A stretch of DNA of 64,000 nucleotides, taken from Apophysomyces variabilis. Taxonomy: Eukaryota > Mucoromycota > Mucoromycetes > Mucorales > Mucoraceae. Location: positions 248,001-312,000 of the forward strand of contig MZZL01000400.1 in NCBI GenBank assembly GCA_002749535.1, given 5' to 3'. Below the pieces are notes generated by a model. It made no database searches and was not told the origin of the DNA. It saw only the letters and a program-made list of their open reading frames with translations. Made by a program: the position numbers and the translations under genes. Every line of letters starts with the position of its first letter. Position 1 is the stretch's first letter. Positions 11,098-23,592 of the stretch are shown one piece after another.

Positions 11098-13477
11098 ATG
11101 CTTGGCCCAGCTCCCACTGTAAATGCCCAGGCCGACCAAAGTCTGATGAATGCGACACAATCTTCGGCAAGCAGTGGGATTCCCGAGTTTGTGAAAAAGT
11201 TATTTCGGTATGTTGGTTGAATTCGACATGACATAGATTGCCTAGACATCCAGAAACCATAGTAACTATCGCCTATTATGTTCGTTTTAGCATGCTCGAA
11301 GACGATTCATATCCCCACATACTGTCTTGGGGAACAGGAGGAGATACATTTGTAGTGAAGGAACCCAACGAATTTGCAAGATTTATTCTTCCCAAGCATT
11401 TTAAGCATTCCAATTTCTCCAGTTTCGTTCGTCAGTTAAACAAATACGACTTTCATAAGATCCGAAACCCAGAAGACGGCCATCGTCCTTATGGAGATCA
11501 GGTAGGAATGATTCGACTGGTTCATACTCTTTAAGACTCCGAGTTGCACACACAAAATTTTGACTCTCACTCTATTTTGATAGGCTTGGGAATTTAAGCA
11601 TGATAATTTTAAATATAACAGAAAAGAGCTACTGGATGGTATCAAAGTAAGGTTTAGTTTTTATTCATGAATGAAGATGTTTAGAGGATACTCATCACTC
11701 GATGTTTTTCCAGCGGAAAACGACAGTAAAGTCAGCTCGCCCATCAACGGCATCACACCACACAGGATCAATGCATAGCGGTCAGCTGGACTCTGCATTA
11801 ACGGGATCGTCGACAAATGAAGACATTGGCACCATAATATCTCAATTACAGCAGCAAGTCGATGGTTTGCAGCAAAATCAGGCATCGATGAACACACATA
11901 TGCAAAGCTTGAGTCAAAATTATGGCGTTGTTCTTGAAAATATCTTCAACTTTCGGAAACACATGTCGGCGCAAGACGGACTTATGCAAAATATAATTCA
12001 ATACATGATCGGTCAGGGTAATATGAGAAAAAGTGATGACCCCTATTTTGGACAAGCAATATTCAAACCTTGTTATCTTTTTCTCTATATCCATTCTATC
12101 AGGCGAGATTTTACGCGGGCGTGAAATCAATGGTAATGCCCATACGTCCATGGAATCTCCAAACGATATGCAAAGAATATTGGAATCCTATAATGAGGTC
12201 GCACGAGCAAGCGAAGAGAAATTGGATCAAATAGCCAAACACGTGGAATGTTTGCAACAGCTTTCCGATCCCGCACCGTCCTCAGATCCGACTGTACAAC
12301 CTTCTCATCTTGCCCCGTCCGTTCCGGTCGCACCGCCTTCGAATACTTCCTCGCCTCCATCTCCTACTCATAGTACGCCGAACGCCATGGCAGAGACGAG
12401 TGTGAATATACTTTCTAATACAAATACCGCTTTCGCTACGAAAAACGATAACCAGGCCATCGTCAACTTTGTCCAGCCAAAGATACCCTCGGCCACAGCC
12501 ATGATCCCCCAATCGGTTCCGAAACGACAATCACAGATCCCCGGGTGGTCTGTACCACCCAAAGTTCTACTGGTGGATGATGATTCTTTGTTCCGGAGAT
12601 TATCTACAAAGTTGCTGCAAATGGCTGGTTGCGCAATTGACGTTGCTGTTGATGGGTTGGAAGCATTAACTAAACTGGAGAACGGACAGTACGATATCGT
12701 CTTGATGGTAACGAGTCTTTTCTAGTTTCTTCTCATGCACGATTGACTCGCATGTTAAAGGGGGCAAGCTGAAAAGACTAAATATTTTTCATGTAGGATA
12801 TCGTGATGCCGAAATTAGATGGTATTTCTGCTACCAGAAATATTAGGCGATACGATACCTGGACGCCGATTATCTCAATGACATCCAATACGACTGATCG
12901 TGATATTCGAGAATACTTTACCAGTGGTATGACCGATGTATTACCCAAACCACTGGATGAACGGACGTTACGCATAATGCTGGAACGCTACTGCGCCCAT
13001 CTGAAACTTGTTCAACGGCGACAACAAGGTTACGATGTTTCTATGCAGCGTAACCTTGGTGACTTTAATCTGACAACCCCACAGTTAACGGTTCTAGATG
13101 AGTCACAAGATGAAAAGGGCCAACAACAGGACGGTAAAGGCAAACATATGGCTTTGCCTGGACCTGGTACAGCCAGTACAACACTGATCAACATGCAGGA
13201 TTTCACTCAACTGAGTGGTGTTATGGGATTTGTTAGTCAGCAATACCAACAACAACAGCAGCAGCAGCAACCACCACCACCACCACCACTAACACTAGCA
13301 CCACCATCTTTACAACAACAGCAACCGCCTACTCCCTTTGTTGCTGATCCTCCTATGGCCTATGCGTCAGAGACTTCTTTCGACAATCAATGGCACGTCT
13401 ATGTAAATAATCACCCTCAAGACGAGCCTAGAAAGAAGAGAGCAAAACTTATGCACGAAAATGTCAGTTCTTTTTGA
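11098..13477 (+). CDS. SKN7: SKN7-like transcription factor (HSF DNA-binding domain plus receiver domain)
   Basis: Six exons (11098-11207, 11291-11501, 11584-11646, 11714-12017, 12103-12707, 12797-13477) give 657 aa in perfect phase. An HSF-type DNA-binding domain lies near residues 25-130 ([40 protein letters not shown]). A Gln-rich coiled coil ([20 protein letters not shown]) and a Ser/Pro linker follow. A response-regulator receiver lies near 415-545 ([13 protein letters not shown], then [12 protein letters not shown] with the phospho-acceptor Asp, then T and K as in SMTSNT and PKPLD). The tail is Gln/Pro-rich with a basic NLS-like motif (RKKRAK). In fungi, Skn7/Prr1 takes phosphate from a Ypd1-type carrier and controls osmotic, cell-wall and oxidative-stress genes; that role is inferred from family. 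Confidence 0.95.
13247..13290 (+). repeat. CAA/CAG and CCA trinucleotide run inside SKN7
   Basis: Tandem CAA/CAG codons pass directly into CCA codons, giving a Gln run followed by a Pro run in the C-terminal tail. Such runs vary in length between strains. Confidence 0.9.
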
Positions 13478-14201
13478 AGTTAAAGAAGTTGTTTTATCAT
13501 CCACATTTTGGAAATGTGGGCATTCTGTCAAAATGAAAAATACTGTTTGCATCTACCTTTCTGTTTTTTCTCTTTTCTTTTGGCTATGTTTTTCTTTTCT
13601 TTTGATGCACGAAGCCTATTGTCGTTTGTCGTTTCTAAAATAAGCATAACTATACTTCATTGGGTTTAGCTCAAACAAGTGGGAATTCAAGGCATCACAT
13701 GCATGAAATTTTCCACTGTAACGGAAAAATATTTGTCTTTTGACTTTTTGACACTGGTTAAGTATATAGTTTCGAATAAAAGAGGAAACTGCCAACCAGG
13801 TTTTTAATATTTCAAACATGGTTACCGCAAAGGAAAAGCAAAAACTGAAAAAGACTTTCTATGCAACAGCTTACGTATCAATGTGTGGCTTTCAAATGGA
13901 AACAGTATATATTTCACTCCGTGATCTTTTTTTCTTTTTCAAAAGCAGATAGAGCATATCCTCAAGTGATACCAATGTCATTTGAATCTTGATGTTTTCT
14001 GCTTAGTTCGTTACGGTAAAGTCTAGATTATGCGGGAAAAAGTGTGCTCTCTTTTTTTTTTTCTTTTGATTTTCAAGTTTTGAAGAAAAAATTTCAAGTG
14101 CCCTGTCTTGTGTTATTTTTTAACTTTTCCATCGACAGGGATTTACACAGGAGAAAATAATCTTTCTTTTCTTTTTTGGCTTTTTCTTTTTCTTTTGGTT
14201 T
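13478..14201. other. Convergent 3' spacer between SKN7 and the chitin synthase
   Basis: AT-rich with several T-rich runs (for example near 14048 and 14160). No coding pattern; probably the two 3' untranslated regions. Confidence 0.5.
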
Positions 14202-17200
14202 CTAAAAGTGAAGTGCTTCTTCGATACAATAATTGATGTAATCTTTTCTATAGGACATATCCATGCCAAAATGTCTACTGAGTTGTTCTCGGACCTGTTT
14301 CTTTGTCAGGGTCATCAGATCAGCAGTGGCTGTGATCCGTTGCACCTCCCTTCGGATGTCTTCATCGGCCGGACCGGTCATATAGGGATGGTCCATATGG
14401 GCACTTTGTTCACTGTAAAGGGAGGGTGCATGCATCAAATGGGACGGAGCCAGGACAGACGGCGCAGCTCCTTGAATATGGGCTTGAGAATACCGGAAAC
14501 TAGCCGCATCGTTGGCGTAGATGGCCTGAGGATGAGGAGGTGGTTGTTGATGGACACTGGCGGCGTAATAGGCCGCAGCGGCAGCAGCAGCGGCGGCGGC
14601 AGCTGGTCCGTGCGGTCCCACAGGCTGTTGACTAACCGAATGGTTATAGGTCCGTCGACTGGCGGCTGTAATCGTCGTGCCTTTGGTTTCCACCGAGCCC
14701 GTCTCCCAGAGTTCACTTTCATGGTCGTTCCATTTTTTAAGAGGAATCGATTTAGGGTCGAAATGGCCTTCATCAATAGGCAATGCCTTTTTCTGGCCGC
14801 CTTCACCCACTACAATACGTGTATTACCCCACGAGAAGTCATCAAAGTGCCAGAAAGAATAAAGAGGGATGAAGAAGGAAAATAGAGGAATGGCCAGAAT
14901 ATAGACAATCATCCATCCAATATGTTCCCACTAAAGCAACGGTTTAAAAGAGGAGGCGAAAAAAAATGAATAAAAAAGAGCAAATCAAAAAGCTTTTGTG
15001 CTAATTCTTTTTTCCTTACCTTGCGTCGCAGGATGAAAATCATGGCTTGAAGACCATAGACACCACATAGCGTAACGATAGAAATCATGGGCACCTGACC
15101 TGCATCTGTAGCCAGACGATAGATTAAGTAAATAAGATAGCAAACCACAGCTGGCATGGCCAAGGTGCTCAGTAAATCAAGGATGACAACGAAACGCATG
15201 GAGAAACAACAGAAACCACAGAGCTGAGGCAGGAACACCAGTTCACCCAGATTATGGATGGTGGAATTAATCCATCGTCGACGCTGCGAGAGCAAGACAC
15301 TCCAGCGGTCGGGTGCATTGGTGAGACAACTCGCGTCGGCGGTGAACTTTGTTTTGTATGTAGGGAAATGTTTAAGGATAAGCGTCGTCAGATAACGATC
15401 TTCACCCAAATGGAGCAAGTTTTTCTTATGAAGGGTATTGACTTTGTTTTCCGCGTAATCGTCGATCACTTGGTTCGCCACCAACAACGGCTGATTCTTC
15501 CCTGGTGAACGGATACGATACATACAGAAACACCCAGGAAGACAGGTGACACTGCCAAACAGCGACTCAAAGGCTTTGGCAAGGAAATGCGAAATATAGT
15601 ATTCATACACCTGAATCATCGTGACCCAACTGTCCTTTTCGTTGGCAAGCTTGGTTTCGCCACAGAGACCCACAATCTTACTATCATGGACAAAGCAAGA
15701 CACCATGCGATTCAATGAGTCGGCTATGACCTCGGTATCCGCATCCACCATGAGAACGAATTCGTAAAAGCTTGGATTCACGCCAATGACATTCTTGATC
15801 TGATGGTAGATTTCCAGCTCCATGGGCGTCATGGGGGATTCAAAATGCACCTTGTTCAGGAATCGCATAAGGACCATCTGCGAATCCCGTTTACCGCGGT
15901 TGCCTGGTTTCTGGCGTTCATTCGGGCTGCCGACCTTGACGACGACCACATAGGGGACGACATGGCCAGAGCATTCGTAGAGTCCTGAGTAGATCTTACC
16001 CATATTGTGTTGCTTTGTGCCTTCGCCCAGGGACAGGAAGGATAAGGGCTCTGGGTCGACGTTGGGATCCACACCAAGGATGTCCAGGACGATACGGGGT
16101 GTGGGTCGATCATTACCACTACCGATGATCATACCATCGCAGACCAAGAAAAGAAGTTTGCGTTTGTCATCATACCGTAGCACCGCAATGGAATCGATGG
16201 TCTTGCGCAACGATTCCTCGCTTTCGGTATAACAAGGAACCTGACACACAATGAACTTGTCATAGTCTTCCGGTTCTCGGTGGGAACCCAGTTGTAGCGC
16301 AGCCAGGAACTTGAACAAAATGACAGCGACCAGAAATCCTAAAAAGCCAGAAAGGATAAATAGATAGGTTTATATTAGTTTCAGTAGTTTTCCCTCTTAT
16401 TCTTTCTTTTGATGGCTAGACTTGCCTGTGATGATTAAGAGGAAGTATTCGGAAAATTGGCATTGTACAGATCGACGTGTATCCACTTTGCCGACAAAGA
16501 AGAGATTGCGTAGACAAACAAGTTGGCGAGCTCGTAGTTCCTTATCGATAGGGAGAGCGTCAAAATGTTTAGAAATATCTGTGCCGGCCAATTGCCGGAA
16601 CAGCTCCACGATGCTGTTATCCATGAAGTTGAGGTCCACATTGGCTGGAAGGGCCTGACCTTTTGGGGCGCGTGGAGCACGGCCGCCCATGAGGTAATAG
16701 GTCAGGTCATAGATATCACCATGCAGGATGGCCCACTGACGGTGTGCATTGATATCTCCCACATTGACGACATTGGTAGCCTGTTTTAGAATATCACTTG
16801 GCTCATAACCCATAAAGCCGAGCCGATAGTTCTTCCGCATGTAGACCATCTGCTCAAAGTACCAGTCTGGTCTGTAATCATTGGTGAAATACCGGAAATC
16901 ATGGTAAGCTGCATTGCGATCGGTCAGGTTCACCTGGAAATCTAAGACGACTTCTTCCTGGACATGTCCCGTCGTACCATCGCATAAGGCAGACACTTGC
17001 ACCGGGAAAAGATTCGTGGCGTCTTTGCCCCCATACTCAAACACAGCGTGGTCAGGGATGACTTCCGAAGCCCAGTGATGCGGTGCAAACTTGGTCAGAT
17101 CAAAGACCTCGCCGCGAATGGCGACATAAGCATTGTCCTTATCCGACTTGCTCTGAAGTTCTGAAAGCGAAAAGACGTCTTGGTGAGGGCAAATCAGAGG

Positions 17201-20125
17201 CCCGAAGAAGACGATGAAGACCACCATACAGAGCGAAAGCAAGAGAATTAAGATACACAAGGCTAATTTTTCTCGCCATGCCAGCCGAATATCCTTTCTT
17301 TTCATCCCACCACAATGACTCAGGCAGGGTGAAGGAACCCACCATGTAAGGAACCAAACGAGGATCAGCCATTTTCGTCTGGCTCCTGAGAGTTGCTCTG
17401 CTTCTTCTGCCATTTCTTCTTCTTTTGCTTCATGTCCGTGTTCCTGCTTCGCATCGTGCATAGGTTCATTCTGGGTTTGTGAAAATAGATCGGATGCTCC
17501 ATATTCATTCACAGGACTCGCATCATCCAAAAACTCTTCATCTGAGACAGCAGAAGAGAATTGATCATCATTAAAAGAGTAGGCATCAAATGTGTCACGC
17601 CGCTTTCCGGGTGCCAGAGCTAAATAAATCAAAGGTTGGGTTAGGTGGGTTGATCTGTCTGTTTTTCTGAATTGCTCCCTTACACGTAGGTGACATTTTT
17701 GTCTTTTTGGATTCTGATTTTTCCAAAGTACGCAGATCATCTTCCAGTATACGAAAAGCAGTATTAGACAGGTAGATCTATTGAAGAAACAAGAAAAAAG
17801 AAAAGGGAGCAACGAAAGCAGTAGAACTTTTTTTAGAAAAACTCGAGTCCATTCAGGTTGGCCGCTTTTTTTTTCCTTATTTCTCTATTTCCTTACCTTG
17901 TCACGACCTAGACCTGCTTGTGTTTCATCCCATCCTAAGGTTTGCATTAGTTGTTGGCATTTTTCTTTGGGTGACAGAGACGGTTCGAGCGCTTTTCCAA
18001 GTGTGAGTGGGAGAGAGGCTGCATAGCGATCCAGAAATTCATCCATGGAGAAAATGGTATTGTAACTGACTCGAAGTCGCCGGGTAATTTCGACCAGTTT
18101 AAAGTGACCTACTTGGCTAGCTATCTTTTTTGCATCACATGAATTTGGTAGAGAAAGCTCATTGGGTCGCATGCAAAGAACAAACCAAGGGATGGTGTTG
18201 GATAGAGCCTGCGTTAGATCGGCGACGGCGGTGACAAGCTGATCAGCAACGGTAGGTACGGCTACTTCGGTGGTAATAGCTGGTTTCTCCACCGCGGTAG
18301 GAGGTCGAAGCGGTTTGATACCAAATTGAGGTGATGAAACACGGTTGGGTGTGCTGTAGTCTTCTCCGATGATGCCATCACCAAAGAGTGTGGCAATCAG
18401 ACCATTAGTGGTAGGTGCACTGTAGGCGTTGCCACGAAACAGGGCCACAAAGTCGTTGCACATGTAATCTTCGTTCCGTTCGATAAAACATCGAGGATTA
18501 TAAGTGGTCTGGCCCCAGAAATGCTGGATAGCGAAGATCTTGGCTCCCGTATCACTTTTCTTAAAGGTGACTTGATCGCTGCTTCGATTGGCACTGGCAA
18601 AATTATCGACCAAATCGTCATCAGATGGCCGTGGACCTTGACGTGTTGCCTGAGCACTAAGGATGCTTAGAAGTCCTTTGGCGGGATGCATTAACAGATC
18701 CACGGCGGTGTTGGTTGGCCAGGATTCGGATGGGATAGCGACGCCTTGTTCAGCATATTCGTGGAGATCGCGTTCAAAGACGCTGGTGAGCATGAATTGA
18801 TGGATGGATTCATTGATGAAGTTGTGTTGGAGGTGATCGAAAGCAGCCTGGGCCGTTTTGGCCGGACCTGGACAGTCGAAAAGACTGATCAGACTGTGAT
18901 GGTGATGGTTGTTACCGGCTTCCTTGCTGAGCCTCTCATTGAGTTGCTCGGTCAGCCAGGTGAACAAGAGGGCATAGAGTGTCTGGGCTAGGTCATCTCT
19001 GTGTTTGGCTGCCTGGGCTGGATCGAGAAAGAGGGTGGTAATATCGCGCTTGATCATCTTGCTTTTGTAAGTCAGACTACTCATCAAGGCTTTGGGGTCC
19101 ACGCCGAGCAGGTCTGCTGCTATGGTAAGTTCATCCATATTCTTTATGATGGCTGCGTCTTGGGCATTATTGGGGTCTTCGACGAACACGATATTGCCTA
19201 GGTGCAGGATGGCTGCCAGTGCCTGGAACAGCTGCATGATCATGTGTTTCGGAGCTATGGATTTAAGGGCTTGCCGCAAGGTCGCATAGTTCTGTGCGTC
19301 GTCCACAGAGGAGGCGCGAGAGGTTGTGGTACGGACCAAATAATGGTAGACAGACCAATCGGTTAGGCTAAGGCGAGTTTTTTCTTCCGGCGATGCACCA
19401 GCCAACATGGCGTAGAACACATGAAAATTCCGTTCGTCTTGTGCTGCATCCGTTACTCGGGATTTCTCAAGAGCGTAAGGCATCCATTTTGCTCCGGCAA
19501 TCCGGCCACGTTCTGTGAAATGGATTTCGAGGTACTGTGCAAATCGAGAAGCATGATCATGTGTTGTTGTCTTTGCGTGACCGAAGCAATCCAAAATGAC
19601 TTGAGCATATTGCAATTGTTGCTGAATTCTTGTCTGTTTCTTGGTGCTCAGGCCAATTAAATGTGACACAGCCTGACGAAAATTTTCGGATTTCCCACTA
19701 CCACTTTCGCCACTATCACACAAGAAAATAAAAGGATAAAGAGGGGTAAGTTTATTTTTTTTTTTTGCGTGTTTGCTTTTTCTTTATATTTTTAAAATAG
19801 AAAAGGGGTTTTATTACCTAAACAGGATGGATTGGTTGATACTCGTTCTTCGCATATGAAAATAGGCATGATTGACAAGTTGGAATAGATGGACTTCCCG
19901 CCATTGATTCGATTTTGCACTTTGGGTATCTTTGTATTCTGCTACGTAATCAGATGATACATGAGCCAGTTGTTTTTCCGGTTGTTTATAAGGGTTCAAG
20001 GCGATCAAGACCGATCGATTGATGCAGGTATAGGTATGTTCATTCAGGTAACGCTGTCGGAGGACTTCTGTGATATTGTCAGGTTGCACATCCGATAATT
20101 GGACCAGGTCTGTGATCTGTGTCAT
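14202..20125 (-). CDS. Chitin synthase with N-terminal myosin motor (class V type)
   Basis: Six exons (20125-19818, 19712-17897, 17777-17684, 17619-16426, 16338-15020, 14930-14202) give 1819 aa, all phases matching. Order: myosin-like motor with P-loop GESGSGKS (near residue 105), membrane segments near [12 protein letters not shown] and [12 protein letters not shown], a cytochrome-b5-like domain ([13 protein letters not shown]), the GT2 chitin synthase domain ([20 protein letters not shown]), C-terminal membrane helices, a poly-Ala linker and a DEK C-terminal domain ([15 protein letters not shown]). It makes chitin from UDP-GlcNAc at the plasma membrane; in this family the motor aids delivery or retention at growth sites. 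The intron at 16425-16339 is GC-AG. The gene is divergent from the RhoGEF. Confidence 0.96.
14566..14606 (-). repeat. GCN (poly-Ala) codon run in the chitin synthase tail
   Basis: An alternating GCC/GCT/GCG run codes for about 11 consecutive alanines between the membrane helices and the DEK C-terminal domain. Probably a flexible linker. Confidence 0.85.
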
Positions 20126-21309
20126 GGTAATGATTACGGAAGCAAGCTATTATATAATAATTATATTTTTTTCGGCTTCCCCTTCTGTCAGTGAGTTTTA
20201 CTCTGGGCTACTTTTACAAAGGAAGAAAAGGAGGGGAAAAAAGAACAAGAACAAAAGAGGAAGAAGAACAGAGTGAAAGCGAAAGATAGAGAGAAAGAAA
20301 AAAAAAGAGAGAAAGGAAGAGGAAGACGAATCGTCAGTAGTTTTTTTTACTCTCTTGTCCAAATAATAACGCAGACCTCCTTTTGTTGACCCCTTTCCTT
20401 TCCTTTGGCTGACCCTTCTGAAGCCATTGGAAAAGAAGTAGCATCCCCTTCTCCGTGTTTTCTTTTTCGGAGCCAGCAGTTTTCCCTCTATGTCTTTATT
20501 TCTCTATACTCAGTCTTTGTGTAGTTCCCCACCCGCCCCCTTTTTTTTCTCTTCTTGCTACTGATGCCCCTACACTTTATTCTTCCTTCTTGTTTTCCGG
20601 CATATCAAAGTGAAATAAGAAAGTGGGTGTTTCTGATTCCATCTAATGGTGGTTATCTGCCCTTATCTTTTGTTACCGGGGTGATAAAATTTTTCATGCA
20701 TTATGAGACGAGATCCGATCGACTGGCTCCCAATTTCCGAGGCTACAAATTGCAGATCCTTTTGTTTGCTATAGATACCCTTGACATGGTGAATGGAAAG
20801 GAACTGTCATGTTCTTTTCTTTAACGTGATGGAAAACACACAATATAGCACATTGTCTGTCTCTCTTCCTCTCGTGCTGAGGGCCGGTTGGTCGGCTTTA
20901 CGTTCTACAATAAATGAGTATATTGAGAAGGAACAGACAACTGGAGAGGGATGGACTTTAGAAACGATCTGATTTCGCACGGGCACTGATCTTCTTGTTC
21001 TCTTTGTGCGTGCGAAAGTTTCAGTTTTTTTATCTTTATTTTTATTTTCCCGTCGATCACAGAAAGGCAACTTTTCCTTTCGGTCGCTGAAATCTTATCC
21101 ATCCAAAGGTCGTTGAATTCTTTTCCGCGGGATACGTGAAATCTATGGTGGGACAAGTTAACTCGAAATAAACGTACTAACAAACCTTTCATTTGTCTCT
21201 TTCCTCTTTCTTTCACTTCCTTTCCTTTCTCCTCTCTTTTTCTTTCTCTATCTCGATTAGTTTATAGTCTTTTATTCCCTTTCTTTTCTTTCTTTTAGTA
21301 CTCGTTATC
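20126..21309. promoter_or_regulatory. Shared 1.2 kb region between divergent chitin synthase and RhoGEF genes
   Basis: Next to the chitin synthase start (about 20215-20335) the plus strand is almost pure A/G, so it is C/T-rich in the sense of that gene. Next to the RhoGEF start (about 21190-21300) the plus strand is C/T-rich. Such pyrimidine runs before the start codon are common fungal core-promoter features. A frame of 90 codons in the middle (20555-20824) shows no domain and is not called. Confidence 0.55.
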
Positions 21310-23128
21310 ATGGATAGTCGACGAGATTCAAATGATCCCTTTGTTCTAAGTTTAAGCACAACAACAACATCGACAAGCGGAGAGGAATCGACAGGAACAA
21401 CTTCATCGGATTCATATCCACAACGTCTATCCTTTTTCCAAGGTTCATATAACCAACTGATGGACGACTTATCGATTATTGATGACCTGTACAATACTTT
21501 TAGTCATGAAAATGATTCCGAACCTTATGGTAAACCTGACATTTTTCTTTTGTAACTTGCTTAACTGACGACGGAATCTCCCGCCCCAGACAAACAAATC
21601 GCCGATATGGCTCGAAATGTCGAGGATAAATTCCGTGCCCTTGATCAGCTGTGTTTAAACGAGTCACAGTATCTTCAAGATCTACAAACATTCCAAGACG
21701 TGTTTGTTGCTCGAGTTCAACTTTGGTTCGATCAATCCAATACCCAAGATGCTCTTGCCAAACATAAGATTCCTTTAACTATCAAAGATGCACAAGCTTT
21801 ATCTCAAAGCGTACAATCTATTGTTCAACTACATCAAACATTTGTCAAGAACTTGGCAGAGAGGTACGGTAGTAGTAATTACCAAAATAGGAACGGCGCA
21901 GCAAAGCTTTTTTTTTTTCTGACTCGTTGTCTAGGCTTCAGATGTGGGGTCCGACCCAACTTATTACCGATATTTTTGCCAGCCTCGTAGGTTTTCTTCT
22001 TCTCTCTGTCTCCGGGCAATGCCGAATTCGGTGTTATTGTCTGTTGAACACATTCATTTTCTATACACTAACGTTCTGAATCTGTTCATATCGGGCAATG
22101 ATAAAATAGTATTCGCAATTCGTGGTTTATGAAGCTTTTATGAACAATTATGCCAACATTGTCCTCACGCTTGATGGGTTATACAAAGTTCCGGCCTTTG
22201 TCAAGTTTCTCGATGTAAGGAGATAAAAAAGCTCATAACAAGAACAAACAAAAAAATCACTCGAGAAATGTTTTTAACTTTTTTAAACTTTCTAGATCGG
22301 TGGCACCCATACGAGCCGACTCTCGCACAACGTTCTGTCCTACGTTCGTCTACCTTTGATGCGACTGGATGTTTATATTCAAACCTTATCGCAACTGGTT
22401 CAGGCCAGTGATCCATCCCATTCAGACTACGTTCCTTTGACTCAGATAGCCCAAAAGTATCGACAGTTCGAGAGCGCGTGGCATGACAGGTAATGTTAAT
22501 AGACAGATATGGTTAGCACAAGGTTTCACGTGGTTTTCCTTATTCTTATCGAAATTTTTTGTATGTCAGAATTCAGGATTGCCGAGCACATCTTCTCGTT
22601 CTGGAAGCCTTTCGCGCCATCCAACAATGCCCTGTTCATGTCACATTGAAACGACGCCTGATACTTTATGCTCCCATGATTAAGGTGGATTTGGATGATC
22701 CAAGTTCAATGAGTGACACGCGCACGTACTTCTTGTACAACGATTGTTTGATATACTGTCGTGAACACAAAGAAAAGAAGGATAACACGAAACTTCATTA
22801 CAAAGGCACGGTTGAACTGGTTTCAGCTGAAATTCGTCCACTTCCTCAAATCCTGGCTGTGAAGATGACTGAAGTCCGAAGGCCATTGTTGTTCAGATCA
22901 AAGAAACAGGATAAGCAACAACAGCCTTCTCAGGCATATGGATTTGAAATCATTTCGAGCGATAGTGTCGATGCCATGTTTAATCAAAATCACGCTGCGA
23001 TCACTGCCAGTCCAGGTACCACGATCCGACGTCGACACGTGGTTCGGACCAAAACACTAGCCGAACAAAAACTTTGGATGGACAGCTTGCGCAGGGTCGT
23101 TCAGTCCCTACAATCCAAGAAGAACTAA
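21310..23128 (+). CDS. Rho guanine-nucleotide exchange factor (DH-PH protein)
   Basis: Six exons (21310-21529, 21590-21863, 21935-21986, 22110-22214, 22296-22489, 22570-23128) give 467 aa in phase. A Ser/Thr-rich N-terminus is followed by a Dbl-homology domain (about residues 90-290: KFRALDQLCLNESQYLQDLQ, then YANIVLTLDGLYKVPAFVKF, then LSYVRLPLMRLDVYIQTL) and a PH domain (about 310-465: YFLYNDCLIYCREHKEK through EQKLWMDSLRRVV). It should load GTP on a Rho/Cdc42-type GTPase; which one cannot be told. No DEP or CNH domain is present, so it is shorter than Rom2-type RhoGEFs. Its position beside a chitin synthase fits a role in polarised wall growth (inference). Confidence 0.9.
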
Positions 23129-23592
23129 AAAAAGAAAACAAGAATATATCATACACAACGTCAACTCTTTCTTTATTGTTGTTTTTGCTTAATAATCTAA
23201 ACTGTACTGTAACATAACGCACTCCCTCTCCCTTATATGAAAAAAAAGAAACAAATATGAAAAAGAAAATACATTTAATACTTGTTAATTGGAATGGCAT
23301 CATACATATAACTTAAAAGTGTTCTTAACAATATTACGATCCAAACCTAGAAAGCAGGGAAAACGTCATCTGATGTGTAAAACTTCACTTTGTCTATGTT
23401 ACTGCGGGATAGAAACATTGATGGTGTACTCTCAAGCATGTATGTCCCGTAAACTCTTCTCTTCCTGAATACTCCGACTGCCTTCCTCATTTGGATGATA
23501 GGGTTGGACCAATGTCCGTCGTTTCCCTTTCTGCCCCGTTTTCGCTGCTTCCTTTTTTTTTAATACTTGTTTGTGCTTGAATCATCTTGACA
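23129..23592. other. Spacer between RhoGEF and E2 genes
   Basis: Nothing recognised apart from the expected 3' end of the RhoGEF and the E2 promoter. Confidence 0.4.

Noticed and set aside
20555..20824. 90-codon plus-strand frame in the chitin synthase/RhoGEF spacer
   Set aside because: No domain, no leader features, no splice-supported extension; more likely chance within promoter DNA.
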